From: Nitrospira sp.
Lineage (GTDB): Bacteria > Nitrospirota > Nitrospiria > Nitrospirales > Nitrospiraceae
Reading direction: 5' to 3'
Assembly (NCBI GenBank): GCA_030123565.1
Contig: CP126122.1
Span: forward strand, 2,367,001-2,431,000
Length of the DNA: 64,000 bases
Shown: in pieces, positions 35,082-43,577 of the stretch
Numbering within the stretch: the stretch's first letter is position 1
Layout: every line of letters begins with the position of its first letter
Notes under the pieces: generated by a model
What the model saw: only the letters and a program-made list of their open reading frames with translations
Database searches by the model: none
Told to the model about the DNA's origin: nothing
Position numbers and translations under genes: made by a program

Positions 35082-35975
35082 CTAGCGTGCCCGAGGCTGC
35101 GCTTCCGCCTCACACAGTTCCTTCACGCCGTCATGGAACGTCACGATCGGATGGTCAAGAAGCCGCTGCATTTTTTGAATATCGCCTATCAGATGTTTGG
35201 CCGGCTGCCCCTGCTGGATGCGATACGAGGGCTTCTTGCCGAGGTGATGCCCGATAGCGTCGCCGATCTCACGCATGGTGAGGATTTCTTCTCCCGCGAT
35301 GTTGATCTTGTGGGATTCCGTGAGAGCAAGACTCTTGACGACACAGCGGGCGGCGTCACTTACATGGATCGGATTGAGCCGCATGCCCTGCTCCCCTTGG
35401 AGCGTAATGGAGTCCTCCGCGCGTACGGACCGGACGAGTCGCGGAATGAGCATGTCGGGACGCTGGTGTCGTCCATAAACAAAGAAAAACCGAAGGACAA
35501 TGACAATGAGATGATCGGCGTAATTCTCGACCAGCGATTCTCCGCATTGCTTCGCCGCGAAATAAAACCCCAACGGCCCTTGCGGCCTTATCAGATCGTC
35601 CTCCCGGAACCCCTCGTCGCCGTGCCCGTAGATGCCCCCCGAGGACGCATAGACGAAGCGACGGGCTCCCGCCTGTCGCGCCCAGTGAAGCAACCGCATG
35701 GTGCTCCCGACACTGACCTCGAACACATGCGGTGCCCGCTCGGGGAACTCTCGGAAATAGGGAGATTGCGCCAGATGAATCACGGAATCAATCGTGCCAG
35801 GCATGGTGTCCGGCAACCGCGAGTCCGTCAAGTCGTGCCGAATCCAGGTGCAGGACTGATCGCCGGAGAGAGGAACAGTGCGTGACAACGCCCACGCCCT
35901 GTGACGGCCGGCCAAGAGCGGTAGCACCGACCGTCCTATCAGGCCCGTGGCTCCGGTGATCAGGACATCCGACAT
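35082..35975 (-). CDS. NAD-dependent sugar epimerase/dehydratase (extended SDR)
   Basis: 297 residues. MSDVLITGATGLIGRSVLPLL has the GxxGxxG nucleotide-binding turn. SVIHLAQSPYF, RRFVYASSGGIYGHG and the active-site YFAAK (Tyr, Lys) are present, then LRFFFVYGRHQRPDMLIPRL and PIHVSDAARCVVKSL typical of the NDP-sugar epimerase group. Product is not deducible; candidates are NDP-sugar 4-epimerase, reductase or dehydratase. It sits 88 bp before the Wzm gene (in transcription order upstream is Wzm) and 7 bp from the family-B glycosyltransferase. Confidence 0.87.
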   Translation of the reverse strand: MSDVLITGATGLIGRSVLPLLAGRHRAWALSRTVPLSGDQSCTWIRHDLTDSRLPDTMPGTIDSVIHLAQSPYFREFPERAPHVFEVSVGSTMRLLHWARQAGARRFVYASSGGIYGHGDEGFREDDLIRPQGPLGFYFAAKQCGESLVENYADHLIVIVLRFFFVYGRHQRPDMLIPRLVRSVRAEDSITLQGEQGMRLNPIHVSDAARCVVKSLALTESHKINIAGEEILTMREIGDAIGHHLGKKPSYRIQQGQPAKHLIGDIQKMQRLLDHPIVTFHDGVKELCEAEAQPRAR

Positions 35976-36063
35976 GGTCGTTCCCTTCTTCCCATCAGCT
36001 CTCCCGCCCTGCGAGGTCGCCGTTTCGCCGACTGCTCTACAAACCGCGACGCAATCTTCCGCA

Positions 36064-36858
36064 TCACACCACCGCCTCGAAGTAACCTTTGGTCCGGCGG
36101 AAAATCATGAGCCCACCGATGCAGAGCAGGATGCTCACAGCAGCCGCGTAAGCGAGTCCGATCCATGTCGGCCATCCCCCGAACAAAAACACCTGTCGAT
36201 ACCCATCCACCACGAAATACAAGGGATTGAAGCTGGTCACCCGACGCATGGCGCTCGGCATATCCTGGTATGCATACAACACAGGTGTCGCCAACATCGC
36301 TAACTGAAGCAATACGGGCAGGACCTGCGAGAGATCCCTCAGAAAGGTCGTGAGGACCGCCAGGGCCATCCCCGCACCAACCGTCAGGGTCAGCTGCAAC
36401 AGAATCAGCACGGGCAGGCTCATGATCGAGAGGCCCAATGGTTTCCCCGTGGACAGGGCCAGCACGCATAACGCGGCGAGGCTCACCAAGAGACTGGTGA
36501 GGCTCGCGAGCACGGCCGCGATCGGAAGGAGTTCCAGTGGAAAGACGACGTTTTTTACGATACCGGCATGACGGACGATCGATGTCGCGCTGCTGGTCAG
36601 GCCTTCATGGAACGCCAGCCACGGCACCATGCCGGCCAGGACGAACACGGCATATTCCAGCGGCCCCTGGGCGGCGGCTCCGCGATTCACCTGGAGCACC
36701 CCGCTGAGGAGAAAGACATACATGCCGACCTGCATCATCGGATTGACCAGGGTCCAATACATGCCCCCGACCGATCCCACATATTTCATATGCAGTTCAT
36801 GCTTCAGCTGGCTCATCAGCATCCGCGCGAACGATCCGATAGACCCAACATTCATCAT
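36064..36858 (-). CDS. Wzm-type polysaccharide ABC exporter permease
   Basis: 264 residues with six predicted membrane helices, typical ABC-2 arrangement: about 35-55, 70-90, 105-130, 143-170, 175-195 and 230-255. The cytoplasmic-leading HELHMKYVGSVGGMYWTLVNP and later VTSFNPLYFVVDGYRQVFLFG are the usual Wzm/TagG signatures. It passes undecaprenyl-linked glycan across the inner membrane with a Wzt ATPase. Two Wzt-like genes precede it on the minus strand, so the complex could use a heterodimeric ATPase pair. Confidence 0.92.
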   Translation of the reverse strand: MMNVGSIGSFARMLMSQLKHELHMKYVGSVGGMYWTLVNPMMQVGMYVFLLSGVLQVNRGAAAQGPLEYAVFVLAGMVPWLAFHEGLTSSATSIVRHAGIVKNVVFPLELLPIAAVLASLTSLLVSLAALCVLALSTGKPLGLSIMSLPVLILLQLTLTVGAGMALAVLTTFLRDLSQVLPVLLQLAMLATPVLYAYQDMPSAMRRVTSFNPLYFVVDGYRQVFLFGGWPTWIGLAYAAAVSILLCIGGLMIFRRTKGYFEAVV

Positions 36859-36870
36859 CGCAGCTGTATC

Positions 36871-38133
36871 CTACGATTCTTTCGGCGCCGGAACATCCGC
36901 GACGCTGCTACTCGTTTCCTGCTTCCAGTCGACGGGCTGATAGTAGCCGGCGTTATAGGCATGCTCATGGCTCTCCATAGCCAGGATGCGTTGACCTTCG
37001 CCCAGAACATGCCCTTCATGACTCTCCAGCCTCACCCGTATTTGGTACGGGAAGCGTCCGAACCGCAGGCATCCCATATCGGCTGTGAGGATGCTGCGCC
37101 CCGCCGGCAGGCCTAATCCGCGGGCGATGGATTCACAAACGATTACTCCATCGACCCGTAACCATTCCAGGCGCGCGGTCACGGAGAGAGGACCGCCGTC
37201 GTTCTTCACCTTCACCTTGAAGGCGCAGGACTCACCGACCCGAAACAACGCACGAGGGCGGCCCTGCCCGTTCACCGCTTCGACGTCTTCGATGGCGAGC
37301 GGACTGTGCGGGACCGGCGCCCCAACTCGTCTCCTAAAGTGGCCTCGAAGTTCCGTCTCCACCAATTCCAGCTGGACGGCTCGGTAGGCTTCGATGACTT
37401 CGGTGGGCGCCCCATCCATCCGCACCTCGCCATGGTGCAGCCAGATGACTCGTTGGCACATCTCACGGACCGTATCCAGATTATGCGAAACGAGCAGAAC
37501 AGTGGCCTTTCCCTTGCACAGCGACTGCATCCTCGCCCGGCATTTCACCGCAAAACCCACGTCGCCCACGGAGAGCGCTTCATCGATCAGCAGGATATCC
37601 GGCTCGGTACTGCTCACCAGGCTAAAGGCGAGGCGTGACTTCATTCCCGCCGAATACGACCGCACGGGATAATCCACGAAGCGGCCGATACCGGAAAAAT
37701 CGATAATGGCCTCCAGCTTGGCTTCCACTTCCTTACGAGTCATCCCATAGAGACTGGCCATATAATAGACATTCTCCCGTCCGGTTTGGTCCGGCAACAT
37801 CCCGGTGGCGATATCGAGGATGGCGGTTACCCGACCAGCAGTGCGAACGGTCCCCGAGCTGGGACGAGCCTGTCCCGCGATAATGCGAAGCAACGTGCTC
37901 TTACCCGCGCCGTTCCCGCCCACGAGGCCCACGACCTGTCCTCTCGGAATCGAGATGGAGACATCCCGCAACGCCGACACCTTTTGGCGGATTGCGGACG
38001 AGGGGCGGCCGCGTCGCCCGGCTGATGGCGCTGCCAGATACTGGGCAAGCCGGGCGACGGCGGCCCGCCAAGCCAGGGAATACACCTTGGACAGGCGTTG
38101 AAGTTCGATGGCGTCGCCGCTCGTGATTGTCAC
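36871..38133 (-). CDS. Wzt-type ATPase 1 (paired with Wzm)
   Basis: 420 residues. Walker A GGNGAGKSTLLRI near 78, signature YSAGMKSRLAFSL, Walker B ILLIDEALSVGD, switch VSHN. The Wzt-style segment ATGMLPDQTGRENVYYM lies between them. The C-terminal 170 residues form a beta-rich Wzt_C-like glycan-binding region (FRVGESCAFKVKVKNDGGPL). Walker A, signature and Walker B residues are intact, so it should hydrolyse ATP. It is not a near copy of the ATPase at 38140-39342: loops and C-terminal region differ. Spacing is 6 bp from that gene and 12 bp to the permease. Confidence 0.92.
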   Translation of the reverse strand: MTITSGDAIELQRLSKVYSLAWRAAVARLAQYLAAPSAGRRGRPSSAIRQKVSALRDVSISIPRGQVVGLVGGNGAGKSTLLRIIAGQARPSSGTVRTAGRVTAILDIATGMLPDQTGRENVYYMASLYGMTRKEVEAKLEAIIDFSGIGRFVDYPVRSYSAGMKSRLAFSLVSSTEPDILLIDEALSVGDVGFAVKCRARMQSLCKGKATVLLVSHNLDTVREMCQRVIWLHHGEVRMDGAPTEVIEAYRAVQLELVETELRGHFRRRVGAPVPHSPLAIEDVEAVNGQGRPRALFRVGESCAFKVKVKNDGGPLSVTARLEWLRVDGVIVCESIARGLGLPAGRSILTADMGCLRFGRFPYQIRVRLESHEGHVLGEGQRILAMESHEHAYNAGYYQPVDWKQETSSSVADVPAPKES

Positions 38134-38139
38134 GCTGGA

Positions 38140-39342
38140 CTATTGCGCCTCCGCCGCCCACGTCACCGGCACTCGCACGATTCCGGTCAAGGGCTCCCGT
38201 TCCTCGCTCGTCACCGTGAGGCGGGTGTCATGCCCGGTCGTTGGCCCCCATATATCGAAATAATCCACCGGGAACGGCCCCTGGCCGGGCGCGGCAAAGA
38301 AGACCACAAAATCGTACGAGCCCGGTGCCAATGGAAACTCGGAATAACGGAGGGTCATGGCGCCATTGGCCGCGAGATCCTTCAGTACAAAGGCGTCATC
38401 CATACTCCATGCCGAGAGAACGGACTCCCCCGTAGCGGCATCCATCCAGCCGGCGATCACCGCACATTCAGACACGAGCATGTCCGCCGTATAGCAGACC
38501 CGCACAGTGAGCGGCGCACCGGAGCGGATCTCTGTCGTCTCATGCTGCGCCTGATTCATCATGGTGACGCCGGTGATGCGTACATTCTTCGTGAGCCGAA
38601 ACGCGTTGAGATGGGCGAGGTAAGCATACATGATCTCATCCGGATGGCCTTCGCGGATGACCCGGCCGTGCTCCATCCAAATGATGCGATTCGCCAGGCG
38701 GAAGGTCTTCGTCCAGTCGTGCGAAGCGACCAGGGTGGCTTGACCTCGTCGAGCCATCAGCTCGATACGGCGAAACGACTTGGCCGCGAAAAACTCGTCT
38801 CCGACGGCCAGGACCTCGTCGATCAGGAAAATTTCCGGTTGAACCGCGGTCACGATGGCAAAGGCCAGTCGAACCCGCATCCCGGTGGAATAGGTGAAGA
38901 TCGGCTCGTCGATGACCTCGGTCAGTTCGGCAAAGTCGGCCACTTCGTCCACTTTGTCGCGGGCCTCTCGCGGTGACAGGCCGAGCAGATTGAACCGTTG
39001 AACGATGTTGTCCCGCCCCGACATGAACAGTGTCATCCCGGCCGAGAGATCCAACAGCGTATGGACCTTTCCCCGCACCGTGACCGACCCACTGGTCGGG
39101 GGCGCAATCCCCGCGATGATCCGGAGCAAGGTACTTTTGCCCGCTCCGTTGTGCCCGATGAGGCCGACGATTTCACCCGCGGCCACCCGCAACGAAACCT
39201 CGGACAATGCCTGCACGGAATCGACGGTGGTCCGTCCCCTGATCAGCCGCAGGTAGTCCGCGGCCGTGCGGCAAATGGGATACACCTTCGTGACCTGATT
39301 CAGTTCAACGAGGGGATGGTTCAGATCTACTGCTGGAATCAT
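38140..39342 (-). CDS. Wzt-type ATPase 2 (paired with Wzm)
   Basis: About 400 residues from ATG at 39342, chosen because it overlaps the upstream TGA by one base (TGATG), a usual coupling signal; upstream starts would overlap the preceding gene. Walker A GHNGAGKST, signature YSTGMRVRLAFAI, Walker B IFLIDEVLAVGD, and SAGMTLFMSGRDNIVQR as the Wzt loop. Unusually the post-Walker-B switch reads ASHDW rather than the common VSHN. The C-terminal region is Wzt_C-like (HETTEIRSGAPLTVRVCYTA). With ATPase 1 and Wzm it makes a three-gene exporter. Confidence 0.91.
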   Translation of the reverse strand: MIPAVDLNHPLVELNQVTKVYPICRTAADYLRLIRGRTTVDSVQALSEVSLRVAAGEIVGLIGHNGAGKSTLLRIIAGIAPPTSGSVTVRGKVHTLLDLSAGMTLFMSGRDNIVQRFNLLGLSPREARDKVDEVADFAELTEVIDEPIFTYSTGMRVRLAFAIVTAVQPEIFLIDEVLAVGDEFFAAKSFRRIELMARRGQATLVASHDWTKTFRLANRIIWMEHGRVIREGHPDEIMYAYLAHLNAFRLTKNVRITGVTMMNQAQHETTEIRSGAPLTVRVCYTADMLVSECAVIAGWMDAATGESVLSAWSMDDAFVLKDLAANGAMTLRYSEFPLAPGSYDFVVFFAAPGQGPFPVDYFDIWGPTTGHDTRLTVTSEEREPLTGIVRVPVTWAAEAQ

Positions 39343-40610
39343 CAGAAGACGCCGCCCGGCCACACCCGTCGGTAGATGACGTCCAACATCGAGCCCACGC
39401 CTTGGAGCGAATGATATTTCTCGACATAGTGCCGTCCCCGCCTGCCGAGGTCAGAGCGCAAGGACGCGTCGCCGACAAGCTGCTTCAGCATGTCCTTGAT
39501 GTGAAGCGGATGCGTGTTCACCAGGGGACAGTCGGCGCCGTAGGAATAGACGGCGTACAGCTCCACGAGATCGGGCCGGAGGTATGTCATGACAGGTTTC
39601 CCCATGCTCATGCCTTCGATGGCGAACAATGCGTACCAGCCGACGATGAATTGATCGGCCACGATATCACACTCCGCCATCAATTCCTTGATTCTCGCGT
39701 TGGGAACCTTCTCGACTAATTTCAATTCGATCGGGACACCTTCTTTCCTGAGTTCCTCGCATGCCTGGATCAGGAACCGCGTGCCCTTGATCTCACGATG
39801 ATTGGGCGCGTGAAGGACCACGACCGCCCGGCGGTCTCCCCGTTCGTCATGGCGATCTTCAGGCTTCCACTCTTCCGTGTCGATCGCGAAATGCCCGGCG
39901 ATGAGAGCATCCCACCTCGGCATGTAATCGACCCAATCGGCCCCAGCGATCACATAGTCTGCGTACCGGGTGCAGTACTCGACGCTCCGCAAGGTCTCCG
40001 ACTCCTGCTTCGTGAAGTGAGGATAATCCATACATTGCGCGTGCTTGAACAGCAACCCCTTGAATCGGCTCATCACTTGGACATCGGATCCGTAGGCCAT
40101 GAAAACGGTTTTCTTACCGGCCAGCTGCAGCAATTGCAGTTCCCGGTATTTGAGCGGAGTATCCCGCAATATTCCACCCACGAAATAGAAATTGAATACG
40201 TCGAATTTGGCAATGGCCCAGAGGAAGGCCGCATAGTCCTGGAACAGTCTGCGTGTGAGGGGGGGAAGCCACTTCGTCCAGAAGCCTTCCTCGAGAAGAT
40301 CCTGAACATGCACATCGTAGTCCGACCGGTGGTGGATCCCGTACACTGAGTTCACCGCCGTCACACTGACGTATCCAAGACGCTTCATTGCCTCGGAATG
40401 GTACTTCATGTTGATGAGCGGTTCGGTTCCCCAAAAGAGTCGCGGGCGGGCGTCCTGTCGCGATGCGGCCCTGCGCCGGCCGTCGGACCGATGCCGTTCC
40501 CACAGTGCCGCGCACATCAGGGGTCCGTAGAGGGCGTAGGCCACCAGAAGCTTGACCGCTCGCCGAAGCCAGGTTCGATATGGAGGGGGACCGACGATAG
40601 TGAGCCCCAT
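39342..40610 (-). CDS. GT-B glycosyltransferase, family A copy 2
   Basis: About 422 residues. ATG at 40610 is chosen because it overlaps the stop of the radical-SAM gene by one base (TAATG). The N-terminus has a moderately hydrophobic amphipathic stretch (RRAVKLLVAYALYGPLMCAAL, near 15-35), which may anchor it to the membrane. FDVFNFYFVGGIL and KKTVFMAYGSDVQV mark the acceptor domain; VVVLHAPNHREIKGTRFLIQA and VADQFIVGWYALFAIEGMSMG mark the donor domain. It is homologous to the protein at 32413-33564. It lies directly upstream of ATPase 2. Confidence 0.86.
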   Translation of the reverse strand: MGLTIVGPPPYRTWLRRAVKLLVAYALYGPLMCAALWERHRSDGRRRAASRQDARPRLFWGTEPLINMKYHSEAMKRLGYVSVTAVNSVYGIHHRSDYDVHVQDLLEEGFWTKWLPPLTRRLFQDYAAFLWAIAKFDVFNFYFVGGILRDTPLKYRELQLLQLAGKKTVFMAYGSDVQVMSRFKGLLFKHAQCMDYPHFTKQESETLRSVEYCTRYADYVIAGADWVDYMPRWDALIAGHFAIDTEEWKPEDRHDERGDRRAVVVLHAPNHREIKGTRFLIQACEELRKEGVPIELKLVEKVPNARIKELMAECDIVADQFIVGWYALFAIEGMSMGKPVMTYLRPDLVELYAVYSYGADCPLVNTHPLHIKDMLKQLVGDASLRSDLGRRGRHYVEKYHSLQGVGSMLDVIYRRVWPGGVF

Positions 40611-42316
40611 TATCGGAAGTGATAAATGGCGCAGGTGGGATTCATCTCGAGGCGGTACCCGTCGGCCTGCTCGGTACGCGTTTCGCACGCATGCCAAATA
40701 TCACAATCCTTGCACGCGACGTCGCCCTCAATATCGTTCCGGATAAGCCGCTTGCGCAGCTCCCGATACTGGCGTCCCAGCCAAATGTCCTGCAGCGACT
40801 GCTCGTTCACATTGCCCACGCTGATGAGACCTTTTTGGGGAACGAGGATCATCGTGGTGCAGCACATCGAGACTTCCCCGTCAGGGTACACATAGGCCTC
40901 CTGCCACACGGACGAACAGGCATGCCGCTGTTCCGGCGCAGCATGGGAGAAGTTTTTTCCGGCGAAATTGTTGACGCCGGAAAAATGCTCCGATAGTTGG
41001 TAGATAATCACGCCGTCAATCCCCCTGGATCTCCACCGGCCAATGAAGTCATCCTTCTCCGCTATGGCTTCTTGCTGGAGAATCATCGAGGTATAGATCC
41101 GCATATCGGAACCGGCACGGCGGCGGCTGTCGAGCAAGGCGTCGATATTGGCGTGGACTTTGTCGAGGTCCCCTCCGCGTATCTTCTTGTACGTGGCCGG
41201 CGTGGCCGCGTCCAGGCTGACGTATACGGACGTGACACCCGACTGGACCAGCGCCTCGGCCCGCTCGGGCGTCATCAATGTCCCGTTGGTGGTGATATGG
41301 ATATGCCGCACCCCCGCCGCACTGGCCCGCTTGATCCAGACCAACAGCCGCGGATGCATGAAGACTTCTTCAAGCTGCCCCAGCTTCAGGACGGCGCCGT
41401 GGGCGGCGGCTTCGCGAGCCACGCGCTCAAACACGTCGTCGCTCATGTATTTGTTCTTGTCGAAATATCCGCTCTGGTCCTCATACAGGGGAGAGTGGTA
41501 CGGGCACATGACGCAGCTCAGGTTGCACAAATTCGTCAAGACCAGGTTCACGACGCTCGGAAACGGGTATAGTTCACCCGCCCGGTCTCCGAGCAGTTCG
41601 AGCTGATCGTCCACTGTCCCCAGATAGATCCCCGGCCGGCCGTTTCTGGTCTCCCCCGGCACCGCGGGTTCCTCGGGCTTGCCTCCGCTGCCGCTCCCCG
41701 CACGGGAAGCGACCTGGTCCCGTAGCATCCGGACCAGACGGCGCACCTGCGCTTGCAAGGAAGCGGGCATTCTCGCAAACCAGGTCTTGATCCGCGGAAC
41801 GGCGCTTTGCAGGATCAATGACGGTTGCAGCCGAGAAGGGAAACGGTCGACATCCCAGATCGCGGCGACCTCCCGCGCACGCCAACTCTCATGAACGCCG
41901 GGGGTAAATCTGGACTGTCCCGATGAGGATGTCTCATGAAACGCCAGGAAATTCCGCAGCGACGCGGCCGAGAGAACCAGCCTGCCGTCACAAACGAGCA
42001 CGGCACGTTCCGTGGACCGAAGGCGACGCCGAATGCGATATTGCGTGAGCGCCTGAGACATGTCGCCTCGCTCCACGAGATCGACCGCGCAACCCTCAAC
42101 GATGGCTTGTTCCAATGCGGGGCTACAGCCTGGCTGGATGAGGAGCCCCACTCGCGTGACCGCGTCCAGCTTGGCAAGCTCGGCTAGTTGCCGCTGAAGA
42201 TAGGACCGCTCGCTGTCCGGACCCACGGCAACCAGCCCGAGGGTGTTCACGGTGGAATGCGACTGCGGAAGAGCCGCCGGTTCCATGGCACATTGATTGA
42301 GTACCTGCTGGTTCAT
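40610..42316 (-). CDS. radical SAM/SPASM protein with N-terminal extension
   Basis: 568 residues. The radical SAM domain begins near 255 with NLVLTNLCNLSCVMCPYHSP, whose CxxxCxxC binds the [4Fe-4S] cluster, followed by LKLGQLEEVFMHPRL and ITTNGTLMT. The C-terminal SPASM-like region has CSSVWQEAYVYPDGEVSMCC and ACKDCDIWHACE, enough Cys for one or two auxiliary clusters. The first about 250 residues are different: VDLVERGDMSQALTQY and AVLVCDGRLVLSAASLRNFL suggest a sugar-nucleotidyltransferase-like or degenerate GT-A domain, which I cannot confirm. SPASM proteins modify peptides or aminoglycosides and sugars; here it lies between two glycosyltransferases, so a sugar or glycan substrate is likely. 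No precursor peptide gene is visible nearby. Confidence 0.85.
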   Translation of the reverse strand: MNQQVLNQCAMEPAALPQSHSTVNTLGLVAVGPDSERSYLQRQLAELAKLDAVTRVGLLIQPGCSPALEQAIVEGCAVDLVERGDMSQALTQYRIRRRLRSTERAVLVCDGRLVLSAASLRNFLAFHETSSSGQSRFTPGVHESWRAREVAAIWDVDRFPSRLQPSLILQSAVPRIKTWFARMPASLQAQVRRLVRMLRDQVASRAGSGSGGKPEEPAVPGETRNGRPGIYLGTVDDQLELLGDRAGELYPFPSVVNLVLTNLCNLSCVMCPYHSPLYEDQSGYFDKNKYMSDDVFERVAREAAAHGAVLKLGQLEEVFMHPRLLVWIKRASAAGVRHIHITTNGTLMTPERAEALVQSGVTSVYVSLDAATPATYKKIRGGDLDKVHANIDALLDSRRRAGSDMRIYTSMILQQEAIAEKDDFIGRWRSRGIDGVIIYQLSEHFSGVNNFAGKNFSHAAPEQRHACSSVWQEAYVYPDGEVSMCCTTMILVPQKGLISVGNVNEQSLQDIWLGRQYRELRKRLIRNDIEGDVACKDCDIWHACETRTEQADGYRLEMNPTCAIYHFR

Positions 42317-42326
42317 AAGCCTTCCT

Positions 42327-43574
42327 TCAGCATGTCGCCGGCAAATACTTCCCGAGCTGGCCTGGCCCGTGACGCTCTACGATCCAAGCCCGAGCATGCC
42401 GTCCCATCTCGACGAGATCAATGTGCCCCTTGCCGATATCCTTGAGCGCGTCATAGACTCCGGTCTCATCACTGACATTAATGACCGGCGGCATCCGGAA
42501 CTCCGGCCAGGCCCGGGAAAAATTCGCCTCGTCCAAATAAATCATGACGGGCTTGGCGCAGGCCATCGCTTCCAACATCGTGGTGCCATAAGCTGAAATC
42601 GCAAACTGATCCACGACTACATCGGCCAGATTGTAGAACCGGACCAACAGCGGCTTCGACACCACATGTTCCAAATACCAGACATGGTGCTCGACGCCGC
42701 CTTCCCGCAGCATGGCTTCAGTTTTTTTCACGTCATTGCCCCATCGACTGACGATAAGGAACAGCGGGGCTCCGTCCCGCACCGCGCGGACGAAGCCTCG
42801 AATAAATCGGTCGGTGCCCTTCCAGTAGAAGTCTTGCCGTGCCGAGAGCAACAGAAGCCGCTTTCCCTTGGCTCGTTCGAGTATTTCGTCGGGAAGCAGT
42901 CCATGTCCCGCTTCCGGTCTGGGCGCATAACGCTCGACATCCACGATAAACGGCAAAAACGTGACGGAGTCCTGTATGCCGACTTTATGGAAACATTCCA
43001 CCATCGTGGGATCATGGGTCCCCTTCACGGTCGCGTGAGACAGAGCGACACGGAGCATCGCCGCAAAAAATCGATCGTACGCCGTGGCAGCCTGGAAGGG
43101 CAAGATGCGAATATCCCCGCCGTGTGGCCAATACAGGTACGGGACTCCCGAGCAAAAGGCCGGGACCACGCCTATTCCGCATACGATGAGCCAGTCGTAG
43201 GACGACATCCGCGAAATAAGGTTGCGTTGGCTCGTCATGAACCGCCACAGCTCCTTACGGGACACCGGACAGCGTCGTGTCCGCAGCAGCAGGCGAACCC
43301 AGAATGCCAAATTGTACCTGGCGGACACCGGTGGTACAACCCAGTCGGGACTCTTCCAGCCGGACTGCTGCACGATCTCGCGCAACGGATCCTTGCTGAT
43401 TTCGTTCACCACATCCAACGCCAGGGTCGCCTCCACATCTTCCCAAACGGGTTGCGACATGGGATACCGATCGGCCGGATGCTCGATGTATTCCGCATCA
43501 TATCCCCGGGCGCGAAGGATCTTCGCCAAGCAATACATATTGTTCGCAATACTGCCGTGCAGGCCGATTCGCAT
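42327..43574 (-). CDS. GT-B glycosyltransferase, family B copy 2
   Basis: 415 residues. MRIGLHGSIANNMYCLAKIL and PVWEDVEATLALDVV match the family-B start seen at 33561-35075. A hydrophobic patch near 130-165 (WLIVCGIGVVPAFCSGVPYLYWPHGGD) lies in the acceptor domain. RLLLLSARQDFYWKGTDRFIRG and FYNLADVVVDQFAISAYGTT with MLEAMACAKPVMIYLDE form the donor domain. Start ATG at 43574, 3 bp after the fusion-protein gene. Donor unknown. It lies 10 bp before the radical-SAM gene. Confidence 0.85.
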   Translation of the reverse strand: MRIGLHGSIANNMYCLAKILRARGYDAEYIEHPADRYPMSQPVWEDVEATLALDVVNEISKDPLREIVQQSGWKSPDWVVPPVSARYNLAFWVRLLLRTRRCPVSRKELWRFMTSQRNLISRMSSYDWLIVCGIGVVPAFCSGVPYLYWPHGGDIRILPFQAATAYDRFFAAMLRVALSHATVKGTHDPTMVECFHKVGIQDSVTFLPFIVDVERYAPRPEAGHGLLPDEILERAKGKRLLLLSARQDFYWKGTDRFIRGFVRAVRDGAPLFLIVSRWGNDVKKTEAMLREGGVEHHVWYLEHVVSKPLLVRFYNLADVVVDQFAISAYGTTMLEAMACAKPVMIYLDEANFSRAWPEFRMPPVINVSDETGVYDALKDIGKGHIDLVEMGRHARAWIVERHGPGQLGKYLPATC

Positions 43575-43577
43575 GGC

